In this document: positions 11,966-24,434 of the stretch, one piece after another
How the letters are laid out: every line of letters starts with the position of its first letter
How positions within the stretch are numbered: position 1 is the first letter of the stretch
From: Luzula sylvatica
Lineage: Eukaryota; Streptophyta; Magnoliopsida; Poales; Juncaceae
Length of the DNA stretch: 64,000 bases
NCBI GenBank assembly: GCA_946800325.1
Contig: OX326961.1
Coordinates: forward strand, 50,060,293-50,124,292
Reading direction: 5' to 3'
Made by a program: the position numbers and the translations under genes
Notes under the pieces: generated by a model
The model's database searches: none
What the model was told of the DNA's origin: nothing
The model's input: only the letters and a program-made list of their open reading frames with translations

Positions 11966-12600
11966 CCAGGAGAATACTCGCGCTATATGGCGAATATGTA
12001 ACTTACATTTTCCATTTTAATACAAATTACATATTTGTATTATAATATTAACAATATCATCTTAAAATAAAATTATTTGAATTCATTTATCTATTATTAT
12101 TCATATGTTTTACAATTATTTCACATTATGATAACAAAAAATCTAATTTTTTTCATATCAAATAATAATACTTATATTTGTTTCATTATGTAATAATACA
12201 TGAGATATAATACAATTTTACGAAAAAACATAACAACAAATATTATATCATTGTTCACAATAGTTCATACAATATTAAATATGAAAATAACGAATCATAT
12301 AACATATTCAGTAACACATTATTAATTATATAGTAGTAATATTTTTTATTGATTCAAAATGCAACGAAAAATATAAAATAATATAAAACTTAATAGTGGA
12401 AGTAATTTATAAATAATATCAAAGTTTAATTTATAATAAACATAAAGATAAATTATTTTATATCATATGATTTTTTTTAATTCATATATTTAAAAATAAC
12501 AATAATATTTTATAGGTGTTTATAAATTTAAAAAGTTATTTAAATGAATAAATTATTTTTTAATTCTATTATTTTTTTAAAAAGATTAACATTATACTAG
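11966..12600 (-). mobile_element. Helitron-like 3' fragment, left arm
   Basis: Read in reverse it ends GCGCGAGTATTCTC then CTGG followed by T, matching the Helitron 3' signature of a short GC hairpin followed by CTRR. The partner in the right arm is 21940-22553, so it was present before the arms were duplicated. It resembles the elements at 33312-36126. There is no Rep/helicase ORF, so it is non-autonomous or a fragment. Its inner end near 12600 is not defined. Confidence 0.65.
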
Positions 12601-13880
12601 CTTGTGTGAGTGTTGTTTTATTTATTTGGGAAAATGATTGGTATATCCCTGTTAAATGCTTAAATAACGTATTTATACCTTCTAAAATGTTAATTACATA
12701 TTTATCCCTTACAAAGTATGTTTGTATCAAATTAGTACTTATTGAAGTGTCAAGCTTAATTTTCTCGTAATTTTCTTATATCTTGACGTCTTCTTTCTCC
12801 TCGGTCCTCACGAACTTCCTATTCAAACATAAAGAACCAAAAACATATGTTATAAATAAATGAAAAAACAAGATTCAAATTGAAAATCATAATATTGACA
12901 TAAGAATACCCACTCGCTGTTCATAATGTATTAATGTGCTACGCATGCAATAAGCAGCCATGCCGAATTGAACAAATTAATGGAACCTTCAATGTCCTTA
13001 ACGGTTAACAGTGCCTTGTCGATGCAACCTAAATTGATTAATTCCAATTGAATAATATATTTTAGTGTTTTGATTTCATTTCATTTCAATTGGGCCTTTA
13101 AATTGACTAAGATTCAATTTCTTAACTCTTAAATGATAAAAAGAACTTTAGTTCTGAAGATTTCTGTCAGAATACAATAATGCCTAAAATTTGTTGCAAA
13201 ATTAGGATCATTTGGCAGCAAACTTTGAATCTCAATGAATTGAAGCTTAGCAAGATCGGTCGAATTAGGATCAATTTCGAACATAAATATAAGATACTTG
13301 AAGGAATAAGATAGATAGATAAGAAAAAATGAGCATACTCGGTTTAGCATTCGCTGTGAGTGTTTGGATATATTTATTTAAGAGGTATTTTAGTCATTAA
13401 AATATAAATTTCATATTTAATTAGTTTTAAATTTTAAATTCTGTTTAATTTAACCTTAACTTAACGATATGGATAAATTTTATATTATATACATTTTAGC
13501 AGGGATAAATTTGATATTAATGATGTTTAGGAGGGATGAATATGATATTAATAATTTAAAAAGGGATAAATATGTAATTTAAGATATTAGTAGGGATATA
13601 GGTAAAAAAAATCTTTTTTTTTCTATTTTACCATAATTTAATGCTTTGGGTAAATTCAATATTTTACAAGGACAAAATTGGTAGTTTGTATTTAAGAGGG
13701 GTAAATATGATATTAGTAGTAGAGGCATGACTATGTTGTTTAATAGTTTAGGAGACTACAGAAAAAAAATTCCCCTACTTGGAAGAAACATCAACAAAAT
13801 TTGGAAATGAATTTTCAAGTCGTATTTAGTCTTCAACTTGCTTAAAAAAAATAAAAAAAATAAAAATTGATCCTTGATTT
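12601..13880 (-). repeat. Inner left arm with gene-like fragments
   Basis: This matches 16790-17770, parts of 19130-19300 and 20430-20590 in the right arm. It includes the 73-aa ORF 13129-13350 (minus), with the phrase FEIDPNSTDLAKLQFIEIQ, paired with 17381-17602 (plus). Among the 10 base differences between the two ORFs, 7 change the amino acid and 3 do not, so there is no sign of protein constraint. I regard it as a decayed captured gene piece of unknown family. Confidence 0.5.
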
Positions 13881-14421
13881 CTTATAAGATTTAATTTTGT
13901 TGAAAAGGGGATTTCTTATTTTCGAATAATGTGGTATGAGGGGGGAAACACGCTTTCCACATGAGCGAAAATGCATTGTTTAGCATGAGAATCAAGTACG
14001 GTGTTTTATCGACACAACTTGCATGATAAGTCGATAATCAAGGTTTGGCAGGAGTTCTGAAATTTTCCATTTATAACAAGTAAGCACAGGATAAGCAATT
14101 TATCTTAAGAGTTGTTGTTTTCCTTTGAATTGATGGTTGCAAAATTAAATCTCGTATGTTTTCAGCACAATCATAAATACTAAATATAAGATATTGGAGG
14201 TAAATCAAGATAAAAAAATTGCCTATTGCCCACAATTAGTGTATGAAATGTTGGTTCAGCAACATTGGTGTAACTCTTTTGTACGAGGTGTCCCAAATAT
14301 ATTCCTCAATAATCTTTAAATTGGAAATTGAAAGCGATCGTTCTTAGTATTTAAGATCAAAACATGCTTTTTTTTTATAATATACATATCATTGCATATT
14401 TTGATCAATTTCCTCCTTATT

Positions 14422-15387
14422 TTTTTTTTTTTTTTGAGACAAACCTCTTTTAATATATTAAAGCATAGTTTAATACATTGGAATACGATTTTACATGATT
14501 AATGTAAAAAAGTACTTTAGCGCAAAAGTAAAATACAAATGCGAAAGTAAGATACAAACCGATGATGCTTTCGGCTATCCTTAGACGATCAATTCGTCTC
14601 CATAATCGACCTCGTCGGAGATGTCACCCTTTTCCTTGTCGCGGCACCGTCGCCCTCGCTGTCGCAGCCTGTCGCGACCTCGCTGTCGCTGTCGCCCTCG
14701 GATTGTCGTCGGGGCTGTGCCCGTCGCTCTCGGATCTCCACCAGGGACTGTCGCCCTCGGGTTGTCGCCGGGCTGTCGTCCTCGGATCTCCGCCAGGGGT
14801 TGTCGCCGTCGCGTGTCGCTGTCGCCTTCGCCGTCGTCGCAGTGGTCTCGGTCCGTCGTCGCCTTGCTAGGGTTCCAAGCTCCCATTGCGGTGGCCCCTT
14901 TCCTCCCTTTCCTTCCTTTCCTCCCCTTCCTGCCTTTCCTCCCCTTCTTAACCCTTTCAACTTCTTGCCGGTTAATCTCGTGCCGATCTTTTGTCGATTC
15001 ATTGTGGCAGTGTCGGCAATGGAAAATCTCATGGCAACACGGCACTCGAATCATACACCTTCTCCTATAGTGCTTGCATCGAAGCTCATGCGAGGGTTGT
15101 CTTGCGGAGCTTCCATTGGCAGAGCTTGAGGCAAGACGGTATGGGGAGGAGAAGGTAGCGGGAATCGTGATTCAGTGAGTGTGGTCTCTGAGAATTTCCT
15201 TCCTTTCCTCCCCTTCCTGCCGACGCGCCGTTCGCCTCGGTGGCCTCGGTTTCCCTCCGTCGCCGCTCGCGTCGTTTTGCCTCCAGCTCCGCGGTCTATC
15301 GTCATCGCGTCGGACCTCCAGGAGCTGGGTCGAAGGTGTGAGAGAGGAGGGGGTGGAGGCGGCGGCTAGGGTTTGCCTCCACCCCAG
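14422..15387 (-). pseudogene. Retroposed chimera with CHY-zinc-finger coding remnant
   Basis: A minus-strand retroposed insert: T run at 14422-14435 (its poly-A tail) and a 15-bp direct repeat AATTTCCTCCTTATT at 14407-14421 and 15388-15402, typical of LINE-driven insertion. The unoccupied site is kept at 528-545. Near 14985-15054 (minus) it encodes [17 protein letters not shown] followed by DRHEI and RQEVERV. This matches the CHY-type zinc finger of plant MIEL1/RZFP34 RING E3 ligases, which mark partner proteins for degradation. A GC-rich part of unrelated origin follows, starting with GGAAGGGGA repeats and then GGCGACAGCGA-like repeats. The 3' end (14436-14600) reads like the hydrophobic C-terminus of a plant LINE. 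Only part of the CHY domain is present and no RING, so a working ligase is not expected. Confidence 0.75.
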
Positions 15388-15469
15388 AATTTCCTCCTTA
15401 TTTATTGTTTTTATAAAAAATATGTGTTGTTATGTTGCGTACTATCTATTGATCTAAGGACATTTTTTT

Positions 15470-16683
15470 TGATAAAAGTAGACAATATATGAAATACACA
15501 CACAAAATACATACAAACAGAAAATAAAAATAAACTCGTACACGTATAAAACACAATACAAAAATAACTATCCTTATACTATACATTGATGTAGTTATGT
15601 GATTTAATCTCAACCATTAATTTTTTGTTATATTTTTTGAAAAATCATATTTTGTGTAGTCATTTATGTGTAATTATTTTACACCATGTTTTAAGCATTC
15701 TTACAAATCCACACCATCCTACTTTAATGATGTGAATTTTTATTATTGGTCAGGTTCAATTAGATAAAGTCTAATCAATTGTTTACATTTTATATAATAT
15801 TACATGATCAAATTTGAACGTAATTGAATATGAAATGTTTATATATAAAATATTAATAATTTAATATGTAATATTATAAAACATAAAACATATACTAGTA
15901 TTATTTTAAGAAATTTAATTTTAAAAACCTATCAAATATATGTATTTTAATTTTCTCTTTATTTTGACATCCATATTAGCATAGTTCATACATATCTTTT
16001 TCATAATTTCAATTTGTAAATACATTATGTAAAAAAATACAATTCAAAAAAATACATATTTACATCATAAATTTTTTAAGTATTATTATTTATTTATTTT
16101 AAAATTACAACTATAAGAATCTCATATAATATTAAGTAGATTATATTTGTGTTTATAAGATACATGTACAAATTTGAATCTAATGGAAATGGAATATGAA
16201 TATAAAATAATAATAATTTAATATGTAATATTATAAAATATACAACATATATTAGTATTATTTTTAGAAATTTCATTTTAAAAATCAATCAAATATATTC
16301 ATTTTATTCTTTTATTTTGACATCCATATTAGCATAGTTCATCCATACCGTTTTCATAATTTGAATTTATAAGGATATTATATAAGAAAATACAATGCAA
16401 AAAAAATACATATTTACATAATAGATTTTTAAGTATTTTATTTGCATGATAGAATTTTTAAGTATTATTATTTATTTATTTTAAAATTATAACTATAAGA
16501 ATATCATATAATACTAAGTAGGCTATATTTGTGTTTTAAGCAAACAAATTTAATGTTAATATTTTCAAAAAATAAATAAAAAAATAATTTATCCATTTAA
16601 ATAACTTTTTAAATTTATAAACACGTATAAAATATTATTGTTAATTTTAAATATATAAATAAAAAAAAAATCATATGATATCT
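15470..16683 (+). mobile_element. Helitron-like fragment with internal duplication, centre of the inverted repeat
   Basis: Matches 34990-35660 of the Helitron-like element upstream of the helicase gene. It lacks the 3' hairpin and CTRR end because it stops at 16683 where the right arm begins. A block of about 360 bp is tandemly repeated inside (15955-16100 and 16310-16450 both begin ATTTTGACATCCATATTAGC). It is non-coding and AT-rich. Confidence 0.6.
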
Positions 16684-17380
16684 AAACAATGCATTTTTGC
16701 TCATGTGGAAAGCGTGTTTCCCCCCTCATACCACATTATTCGAAAATAAGAAATCCCCTTTTCAACAAAATTAAATCTTATAAGAGATCAGGATCAATTT
16801 TTTTTTTTTTTTTTTTAAGCAAGTTCAAGACTAAATACAACTTGAAAATTCATTTCCCAATTTTTTGTGATGTTTCTTCCAAGTAGGGGAATTTTTTTCT
16901 GTAGTCTCCTAAACTATTAAACAACATAGTCATGCGGCTCATGCCTCTACTAATATCATATTTACCCCTCTTAAATACAATAACTATAAATTTTGTTTGG
17001 GTAAAATATTGAATTTACCCAAAGCATTAAATTATGGTCAAATAAAAAAAAGGAAAAATTTACCTATATCCCTACTAATATCTTAAATTACATATTTATC
17101 CCTTTTAAATTATTAATATCATATTCATCCCACGTTATTAATATCAAATTTACCCCTACTAAAATGTACATAATATCAAATTTATTCATACCGTTAAGTT
17201 AAGATTAAATTAAACAAAATGAAAAATTTAAAACTAATTAAATATGAAATTTATATTTTAATGACTAAAATATCCCTTAAATAAATATACCCAAACCCTC
17301 ACATAATACACTACCCAAAATCCGTTAACCCTAACTAAACCCGTCAACAAACCCTACTTGGTCGAAATAATGCCTAGCCA

Positions 17381-17602
17381 GTGCTAAATCGAGTATGCTC
17401 ATTTTTTCTTATCTATCTATCTTATTCCTTCGAGTATTTTGTATTTATGTTCGAAATTGATCCTAATTCAACTGATCTTGCTAAGCTTCAATTCATTGAG
17501 ATTCAAAGTTTGCTGCCAAATAATCCTAATTTTGCAACAAATTTTAGGCATTATTGTATTCTGACAGAAATCTTCATAACTGAAGTTCTTTTTATCATTT
17601 AA
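17381..17602 (+). other. 73-codon ORF, right-arm partner of 13129-13350
   Basis: Same ORF as in the left arm with 10 base changes in 222. It is open in both arms but evolving without visible constraint. A following phrase near 17703 (GYIDKALLTVKDI, continuing NLFNSNGSS) is repeated at 20133-20215, suggesting pieces of one former gene. The family is unknown to me. Confidence 0.35.
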
Positions 17603-17804
17603 GAGTTAAGAAATTGAATCTTAGTCAATTTAAAGGCTCCAATTGAAATGAAATGAATCAAAACACTAAAATATATTATTCAATTGGAATTAATCAATTA
17701 AGGTTACATCGACAAGGCACTGTTAACCGTTAAGGACATTCTAGGTTCCATTAATTTGTTCAATTCTAATGGCTCTTCAATTGATCCTTCACATAGTTTC
17801 CATT

Positions 17805-19132
17805 TGGGAAATTTTTGAACAGAGACAAAATAAATCTTGGATTTATTAAAATGGACAATTTTTTTTGATAATTGTGAAACTAGCATCTCAACATTTCAAA
17901 TGTCGAGAGATCAATAATTACTGTTTTAATTTTCCTTAATACCCAACTCTCCTCATTATAGTAAAAATGCTCTCGACTTTTGTAAAGTCGGTTACAATAA
18001 AATATTAAGATTAAAAATTGCTATGTAATTATGTAAATATGATGTAACTCTTAACATTTTGTGAGATAATAATATTATAACTTTTAACCAATTATGTTTT
18101 GTGTTTGGAATTGGACAATAATGAATTCAAAAAACTAAATATACACTAAAATCTTACAAAAAAAATTATTATTTAACAAATATTCGAAATATTTTTTTTT
18201 TTAAATGGATCCATGATAAGAAAATGGGTCTATCATAGAACTCCCCTTTATTTATACTTTACTTATACATATGTAGAGATGATAATTTTACGAGACAGGC
18301 AACGTCATTTCAATATGCGAGTCATTCGGGCCACGGATCGTTTGATTTTGTGTCATTAAGTTTAGACTCACTTCGATATGCGAGTCATTCTAGTCATTCG
18401 GGCCGCGAAACATTTGGTTTCAAATCATCCGATTGCGAGTAGAGGTGACAAATCGGGTGCGTCGGGTCATAATCGGAACGAATATTTTTTGGTTCGGATT
18501 ATTTTTATGTCCGAATTATTTTCGGAAAAATTTAACTCGGATCGGATCGGATCGGGTCATAAACAAATGATCCGCATATCGAGATGAGACTAAACCAAAT
18601 GACCCAAATTCGAACGAACCGCGACCCGAATGACTCGCATACCGAAATAACGTGTTCCCAACCAGACACGTCAAATTACCACATCTACATATTATATACC
18701 GTATAAATTATATAAAAAGAAAAAATTGAACAAGATTCATGCAATAATATAATGGAATGATTGAATTAATATTTTAATTTGATTTTAATTGTTTTAGTTT
18801 ATTATTGTCAAATTTCAAACATAAAAACATTATTGGCCAAAAATTATAGTATTATTATGTTACAAATTCTTATTTAAGTTAAGCATCATATGTACGCATC
18901 ATCTTCTAATCTCAATAATCCATTGTAACTGACTTTACAAAAGTCGAGAACATTTCCTCCAGTAATTAATGCAATTAGTGGAGTTGAGTATTAAGGAAAA
19001 TTAAAACAAAAATTATACATCCTCTCGACCTTTGAAATGTCGAGGATGCTAGTTTTGCAATTGTCAAATTTTGTTGTCCATTTTAATAAATCCAAGACGT
19101 GTTTTGTCTATGTTCAAAAATATTCCTTTCCT
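17805..19132. mobile_element. Foldback-type element, right arm only
   Basis: About 200-bp inverted arms at 17812-18005 and 18915-19120, sharing CTTGGATTTATTAAAATGGA and CTCGACTTTTGTAAAGTC in opposite orientations. The left arm of the large inverted repeat lacks this segment. Ends and target duplication are blurred by nearby duplications. No transposase is present. A second element is nested inside at about 18271-18694. Confidence 0.55.
18271..18694. mobile_element. hAT-like MITE nested in the foldback element
   Basis: Starts TAGAGATGATAATTTTACG and ends with an imperfect reverse complement (GACACGTCAAATTACCACAT, then CTA). The interior is rich in CGAGTCATTCGGG and GATCGGATC motifs. TAGAGATG-type ends are common in plant hAT MITEs. 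Flanking bases share only CATAT, so the 8-bp duplication is not proven. Confidence 0.45.
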
Positions 19133-20600
19133 TTTTTAGCACATTAATACATTATCAACAGCGAGTGGGTATTCTTATGTCAATAGTTTGATTTTCAATT
19201 TGAATCTTGTTTTATTTATTTATTTATAACATATGTTTTTTATTCTTTATGTTTGAATAGGAAGTTCGTGAGGACTGAGGAGAAAGAAGACGTGATATAA
19301 GAAAATTACGAGAAAATTAAGATTGACAATTTAATTAAATTTTTACTTGGTTTGTTGTATTCGTTGGATGAGAGTACAAGGGTATTCTTATTTATAAATT
19401 AAATCTATAATGTACTGGGCTGATGGGTTGAAAACAAGAATGGATTTCTAACCATAACCTAAGCATAACCCTCTCTCCCCATCCCCTCAATTTCTAAAGC
19501 ACAAACTAAGCATCTCATTCCTTCCCATACCCTATTCCCCACCCTCTCAATTTCTAACCATAACAACCCTCTCCATTCGTCATAAATTATGTTTTGCATC
19601 TTAGAAAGACAATATATGATTTGTCCCCTTTACATTTTAATAATTTCCATAAATTTATAAATTAAATCATCCATACTACAAAATTAACATGAAATTAACT
19701 TGAAGATTAAGAAACAGCTATATCCAAATCAAGGACATCTAGTTCTTCTGTCAACCAAGCACAAGATAATCACTCCACTTTCTATTGAGCGAGTTTTCGT
19801 GTTCTTTTCGAAGTAAAAAATATTATCCTCACTTCCTACAAGAACCCTTCAAAAACGTTTCACTCACCACTTCTTACTTTGTACTTACTCTCGTCATTTT
19901 TTTTGAATTTTTTCTCATTAGGATAATGATTGTTATGACTATCTTTTTTAAAAATATTCATAAATCTGATATCCGACTCCGGAACCGCTACTGTTACTAG
20001 TGAGACTCCCTTTGACCAAGATAGTACATTTTTTGATACACATCTACTTGTAATGCCCATCTGATTCTTGTAACAAACTTTTTAACTAATTTGTACATTT
20101 TCTTATTATTCAGTGGGAATTAATCAATTAAGGTTACATCGACAAGGCACTGTTAACCGTTAAGGACATTCAAGGTTCCATTTATTTGTTCAATTCTAAT
20201 GGCTCTTCGATTGTTCCTTCACATTGTTCCCATTTTTTCCATATACCCCCGAACCCCCTGCTAATTACGAGAAAATACAGCTTGACACTTTAATTAAATT
20301 TTTACTTGGTTTGTTGTATTCGTTGGATGAGAGTAATGTTATGTTGGGATTGTTTGAGTATCTTGTACATATTCGGTGTATCCAAATACTCCCAGGGTAC
20401 AACTGTCAATTCACTATTTACTGTGAAATTTAACAGCTAAAACTTCAATAAGTACTAATTTGATACAAACATACTTTGTAAGGGATAAATAAATATGTAA
20501 TTAACACTTTATAAGTATAAATACGTTATTTAAGCGTTTAACAGGGATATACCAATCACAATAAATAAAACAACACTCACACAAGATGAACAGACATCAC
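19133..20600 (+). repeat. Duplicated gene-like pieces in the right arm
   Basis: A phrase encoding ENYEKI, then LIKFLLGLLYSLDES, occurs at 19297-19378 and again at 20263-20332. The GYIDKALLTVKDI phrase at 17703 recurs at 20133. The left arm has only a shortened version near 12760-13010. This looks like local tandem duplication of fragments of an unrecognised gene. All have stops or frame breaks; no intact CDS. 19400-20100 otherwise shows nothing. Confidence 0.4.
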
Positions 20601-20603
20601 TAA

Positions 20604-21805
<1,202 letters not shown>

Positions 21806-21848
21806 TAAATCCATCCTCTAAATAGACCACTGATAATATATAAACTAT

Positions 21849-21863
21849 AAAAAAAAAAAAAAA

Positions 21864-21902
<39 letters not shown>
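21849..21902 (+). repeat. A15-G39 homopolymer block
   Basis: Fifteen A followed directly by 39 G. It lies between the Harbinger MITE and the Helitron-like fragment of the right arm, where the left arm has no such block. A pure G39 run is exceptional in plant DNA and may reflect polymerase slippage or a sequencing/assembly error. Confidence 0.9.
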
Positions 21903-21903
<1 letters not shown>

Positions 21904-21939
21904 TTCCGCCCGTGCAATAGTGCGATAGTCAAAGCTAGT

Positions 21940-22553
21940 ATAATGTTAATTTTTTCAAAAAATAATAGAATTAAAAAATAGTTTATCCATTTTAATAACT
22001 TTTTAAATTTATAAACACCTATAAAATATTATTGTTATTTTTAAATATATAAATTAAAAAAAATCATATGATATAAAGTAATTTATATTTATGTTTATTA
22101 TAAATTAAACTTTGATATTATTTGTAAATTACTTTCACTATTAAGTTTTATATTATTTTATATTTTTCGTTGCATTTTGAATCAATAAATAATATTACTA
22201 CTGTATAATTAATAATGGGTTACTGCATATGTTGTATGATTCGTTATTAATAATAAACATTAAAAAAAACATAACAAAAAATAGTATATCATTGTTCATA
22301 ATAGTTCATTTATATCTCATTTATTATTATATAATGACACAAATATAAGTATTATTATTTTATTTGAAAAAATAAGATTTTTTATTATTATATTGTGAAA
22401 TAATTGGAAAACATATGAACAATAATAAATAAATGAATTCAAATAATTTTATTTTAAAATTTTATTTTTAATATTATCATACAAATATGTAATTTGTATT
22501 AAAATGGAAAACGTAAGTTACATAATCGCCGTGTAGCGTGAGTATTCTCCGAG
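21940..22553 (+). mobile_element. Helitron-like 3' fragment, right arm
   Basis: Partner of 11966-12600. It ends GCGTGAGTATTCTC then CGAG, so the CTRR terminus seen in the left arm (CTGG) is mutated here. The bases beyond the end (TATGCA) are shared with the left arm, so insertion preceded duplication. Confidence 0.6.
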
Positions 22554-23318
22554 TATGCAATTAATTCACACATTAAGATTTGAATATTGAACTCTATCCT
22601 TATTTCGCAACTTATTGTTTTGTTTGAAAGATATTTGTGAGATTAGCAATGTTGCACGGATACAGATACGGCATACGCATATCGTATATGATACAAATAC
22701 TGCGATACAACAATTTTCAATAAAATCGCGGATACAAGTACGGCTCTATAATTATTTCTTTTATATATTTATATTATATATAATTTAATTAAAAATAAAT
22801 TAATAATATTTGTAAATTAAATATCGTGATAATAAATAAACTCAAAATAACATTAACGTTTCACTTTCTAATATTTTATCCATTAATCCTCAAAATAAGA
22901 GACTATCTGATGTGAGGCAAATAAGGCACAAATTTAATGCTTAATTTGGGGATTTTAGCCCTTGTGAAGAACAATTCTATATACTTTATTAATCATATTT
23001 GAGATAACATGAATATTTCTTCACTAAGTGTGTTTTATTGCTTAATCACAGGAATTAGAAGGAATTTCTGGGAATTTGGAGAGTGTAGTTGTCTCCAACA
23101 CGTCAAGAGGAGTGAAAACGATATATTACACCGATATATTCGGTGCATGAATGAGACGGGAGACAAACAATTATCATGATACAAGCTTACACAAAAGTCT
23201 ACACGAAAACCACTCAATCCTTAGCCCTTATCCTGCCCACCTACCTTTGGTGGGAATTACCTACTTACCCCCAATCCCCTCCACCAACTCGTGGCCAATA
23301 AGAAGACTCCATGAGTGC

Positions 23319-23326
23319 TATAAATA
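23319..23326 (+). promoter_or_regulatory. TATA box of the solo LTR
   Basis: TATAAATA in the context GTGCTATAAATATGAC, about 45 bp before a long CT tract. Position and order fit the U3/R border of a plant LTR promoter. This is inferred from motif only. Confidence 0.5.
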
Positions 23327-23366
23327 TGACCACAAGGGCCACGAGTTTGGTATGCTCTTTTACGCC

Positions 23367-23427
<61 letters not shown>

Positions 23428-24094
23428 TTAAGCAAGTCCAAGAACTTTCAAGAACACGCAAGAATTGCAACTACGAACGATAATTTTCTAAGATCGATCA
23501 CCGAATAGAAGCTCACTTCATTCGGTGAATCGGTTTACACTTCGGCTAAGGAAAAGTTGTGGAATTAGGGTGAAACTTATTTCATTCGAACTTTCACAAG
23601 CAAGGAGTCGAGCTTTCTCGGCGTGATTGGTTGGAAGCTTCTTTTCAATCGACCTTTGCACATCTCGAGCCCACCCAACCGGTACGAAGCTCACTTCTAT
23701 TGGCGGGTGGATCAGTACGGAAGGAAATTGTTGGGCGCGTTGACTAGCTCTCTAGCATCTCGAACAACAAGGAAGGCACTCAAGACGAGACTCGGAGCTC
23801 TCTTCATCTCTCTAGGTGTTTTCCTTCCTTCCTTGCATTTCTTGTAGCATAAAATTACTTGGATTTGTGTGAATCTCTTTTCTTGTTTGAATCTTTTGTT
23901 GCTTGAATGAATCCTTGTTAATTGTTTGAATTGTTCTTGTTTGAATCGAAATCTTGTTCACAATTTGCTCTTAGTATGATTTTTGTCCATTAATTACTGT
24001 TTCAACTTAGTTCATTGTTCCTTAATTCAATCATTAATCTTTCCTTTCAATACAATCCTTAAGCCAAATAATAAACCAGAATTCCAGTGAATAC

Positions 24095-24434
24095 TCCGTT
24101 GTAACAGAACTCATACTGCGTTGTAACGGACTTGGTGGTTAGTACTTGATTTTCAGTCTGTTGAGACTCCGTTGTAACGTAGTTGATGTCCGTTGTAACG
24201 GACTAGTGGAGTTAAGCACTCGTGATTACTCTTAACAGTCCGTTGTAACGGAGTATTAGGTCCGTTGTAACGGATCCACCAATCCGTTGTAACGCTACTA
24301 CTATCCGTTATAACGGACTACCTCTTTCCGTTGTAACGGAATACTCTCCGTTGTAACGGACGTTCATATCCATCTCTACGCTAGACATAACCTTGAGGTC
24401 CGTTGTAACGGAACTTAATTCCGTTGTAACGGAC
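24095..24434 (+). repeat. Twelve dispersed 14-bp palindromes (TCCGTTGTAACGGA type)
   Basis: Twelve exact or near copies of TCCGTTGTAACGGA in 340 bp at irregular spacing, inside the solo LTR. Each copy is an inverted repeat (TCCGTT / AACGGA). Each contains CAACGG and TAACGG, which fit the plant MYB core YAACNG. The palindromes are conserved while the spacers differ, which suggests a selected or actively copied protein-binding motif rather than a simple tandem array. Confidence 0.7.

Larger units (their letters stand above)
5475..14421 (-). repeat. Left arm of a ~25-kb inverted repeat
   Basis: Read in reverse, this arm matches 16683-30450 segment by segment. Clear anchors are 12300-12560 with 22000-22250, 11620-11960 with 22565-22912, 11200-11290 with 24950-25030, 10130-10200 with 26105-26175, 9330-9480 with 27290-27430, 8430-8650 with 28060-28270, and 5760-6100 with 29660-29960. 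In the one 222-bp stretch I compared base by base (13129-13350 against 17381-17602) there are 10 differences. The arm is interrupted by a LINE at 6104-7215. Its outer end joins the helicase pseudogene. Confidence 0.85.

Noticed and set aside
13129..13350. Conserved small protein shared by both arms
   Set aside because: 10 base differences with 7 amino-acid changes and 3 silent show no purifying selection; sharing is due to the inverted repeat.
24095..24434. CRISPR-like array of short repeats with unique spacers
   Set aside because: The repeats are 14-bp palindromes with irregular spacing inside a plant LTR; no cas genes, and the host is a plant nucleus.
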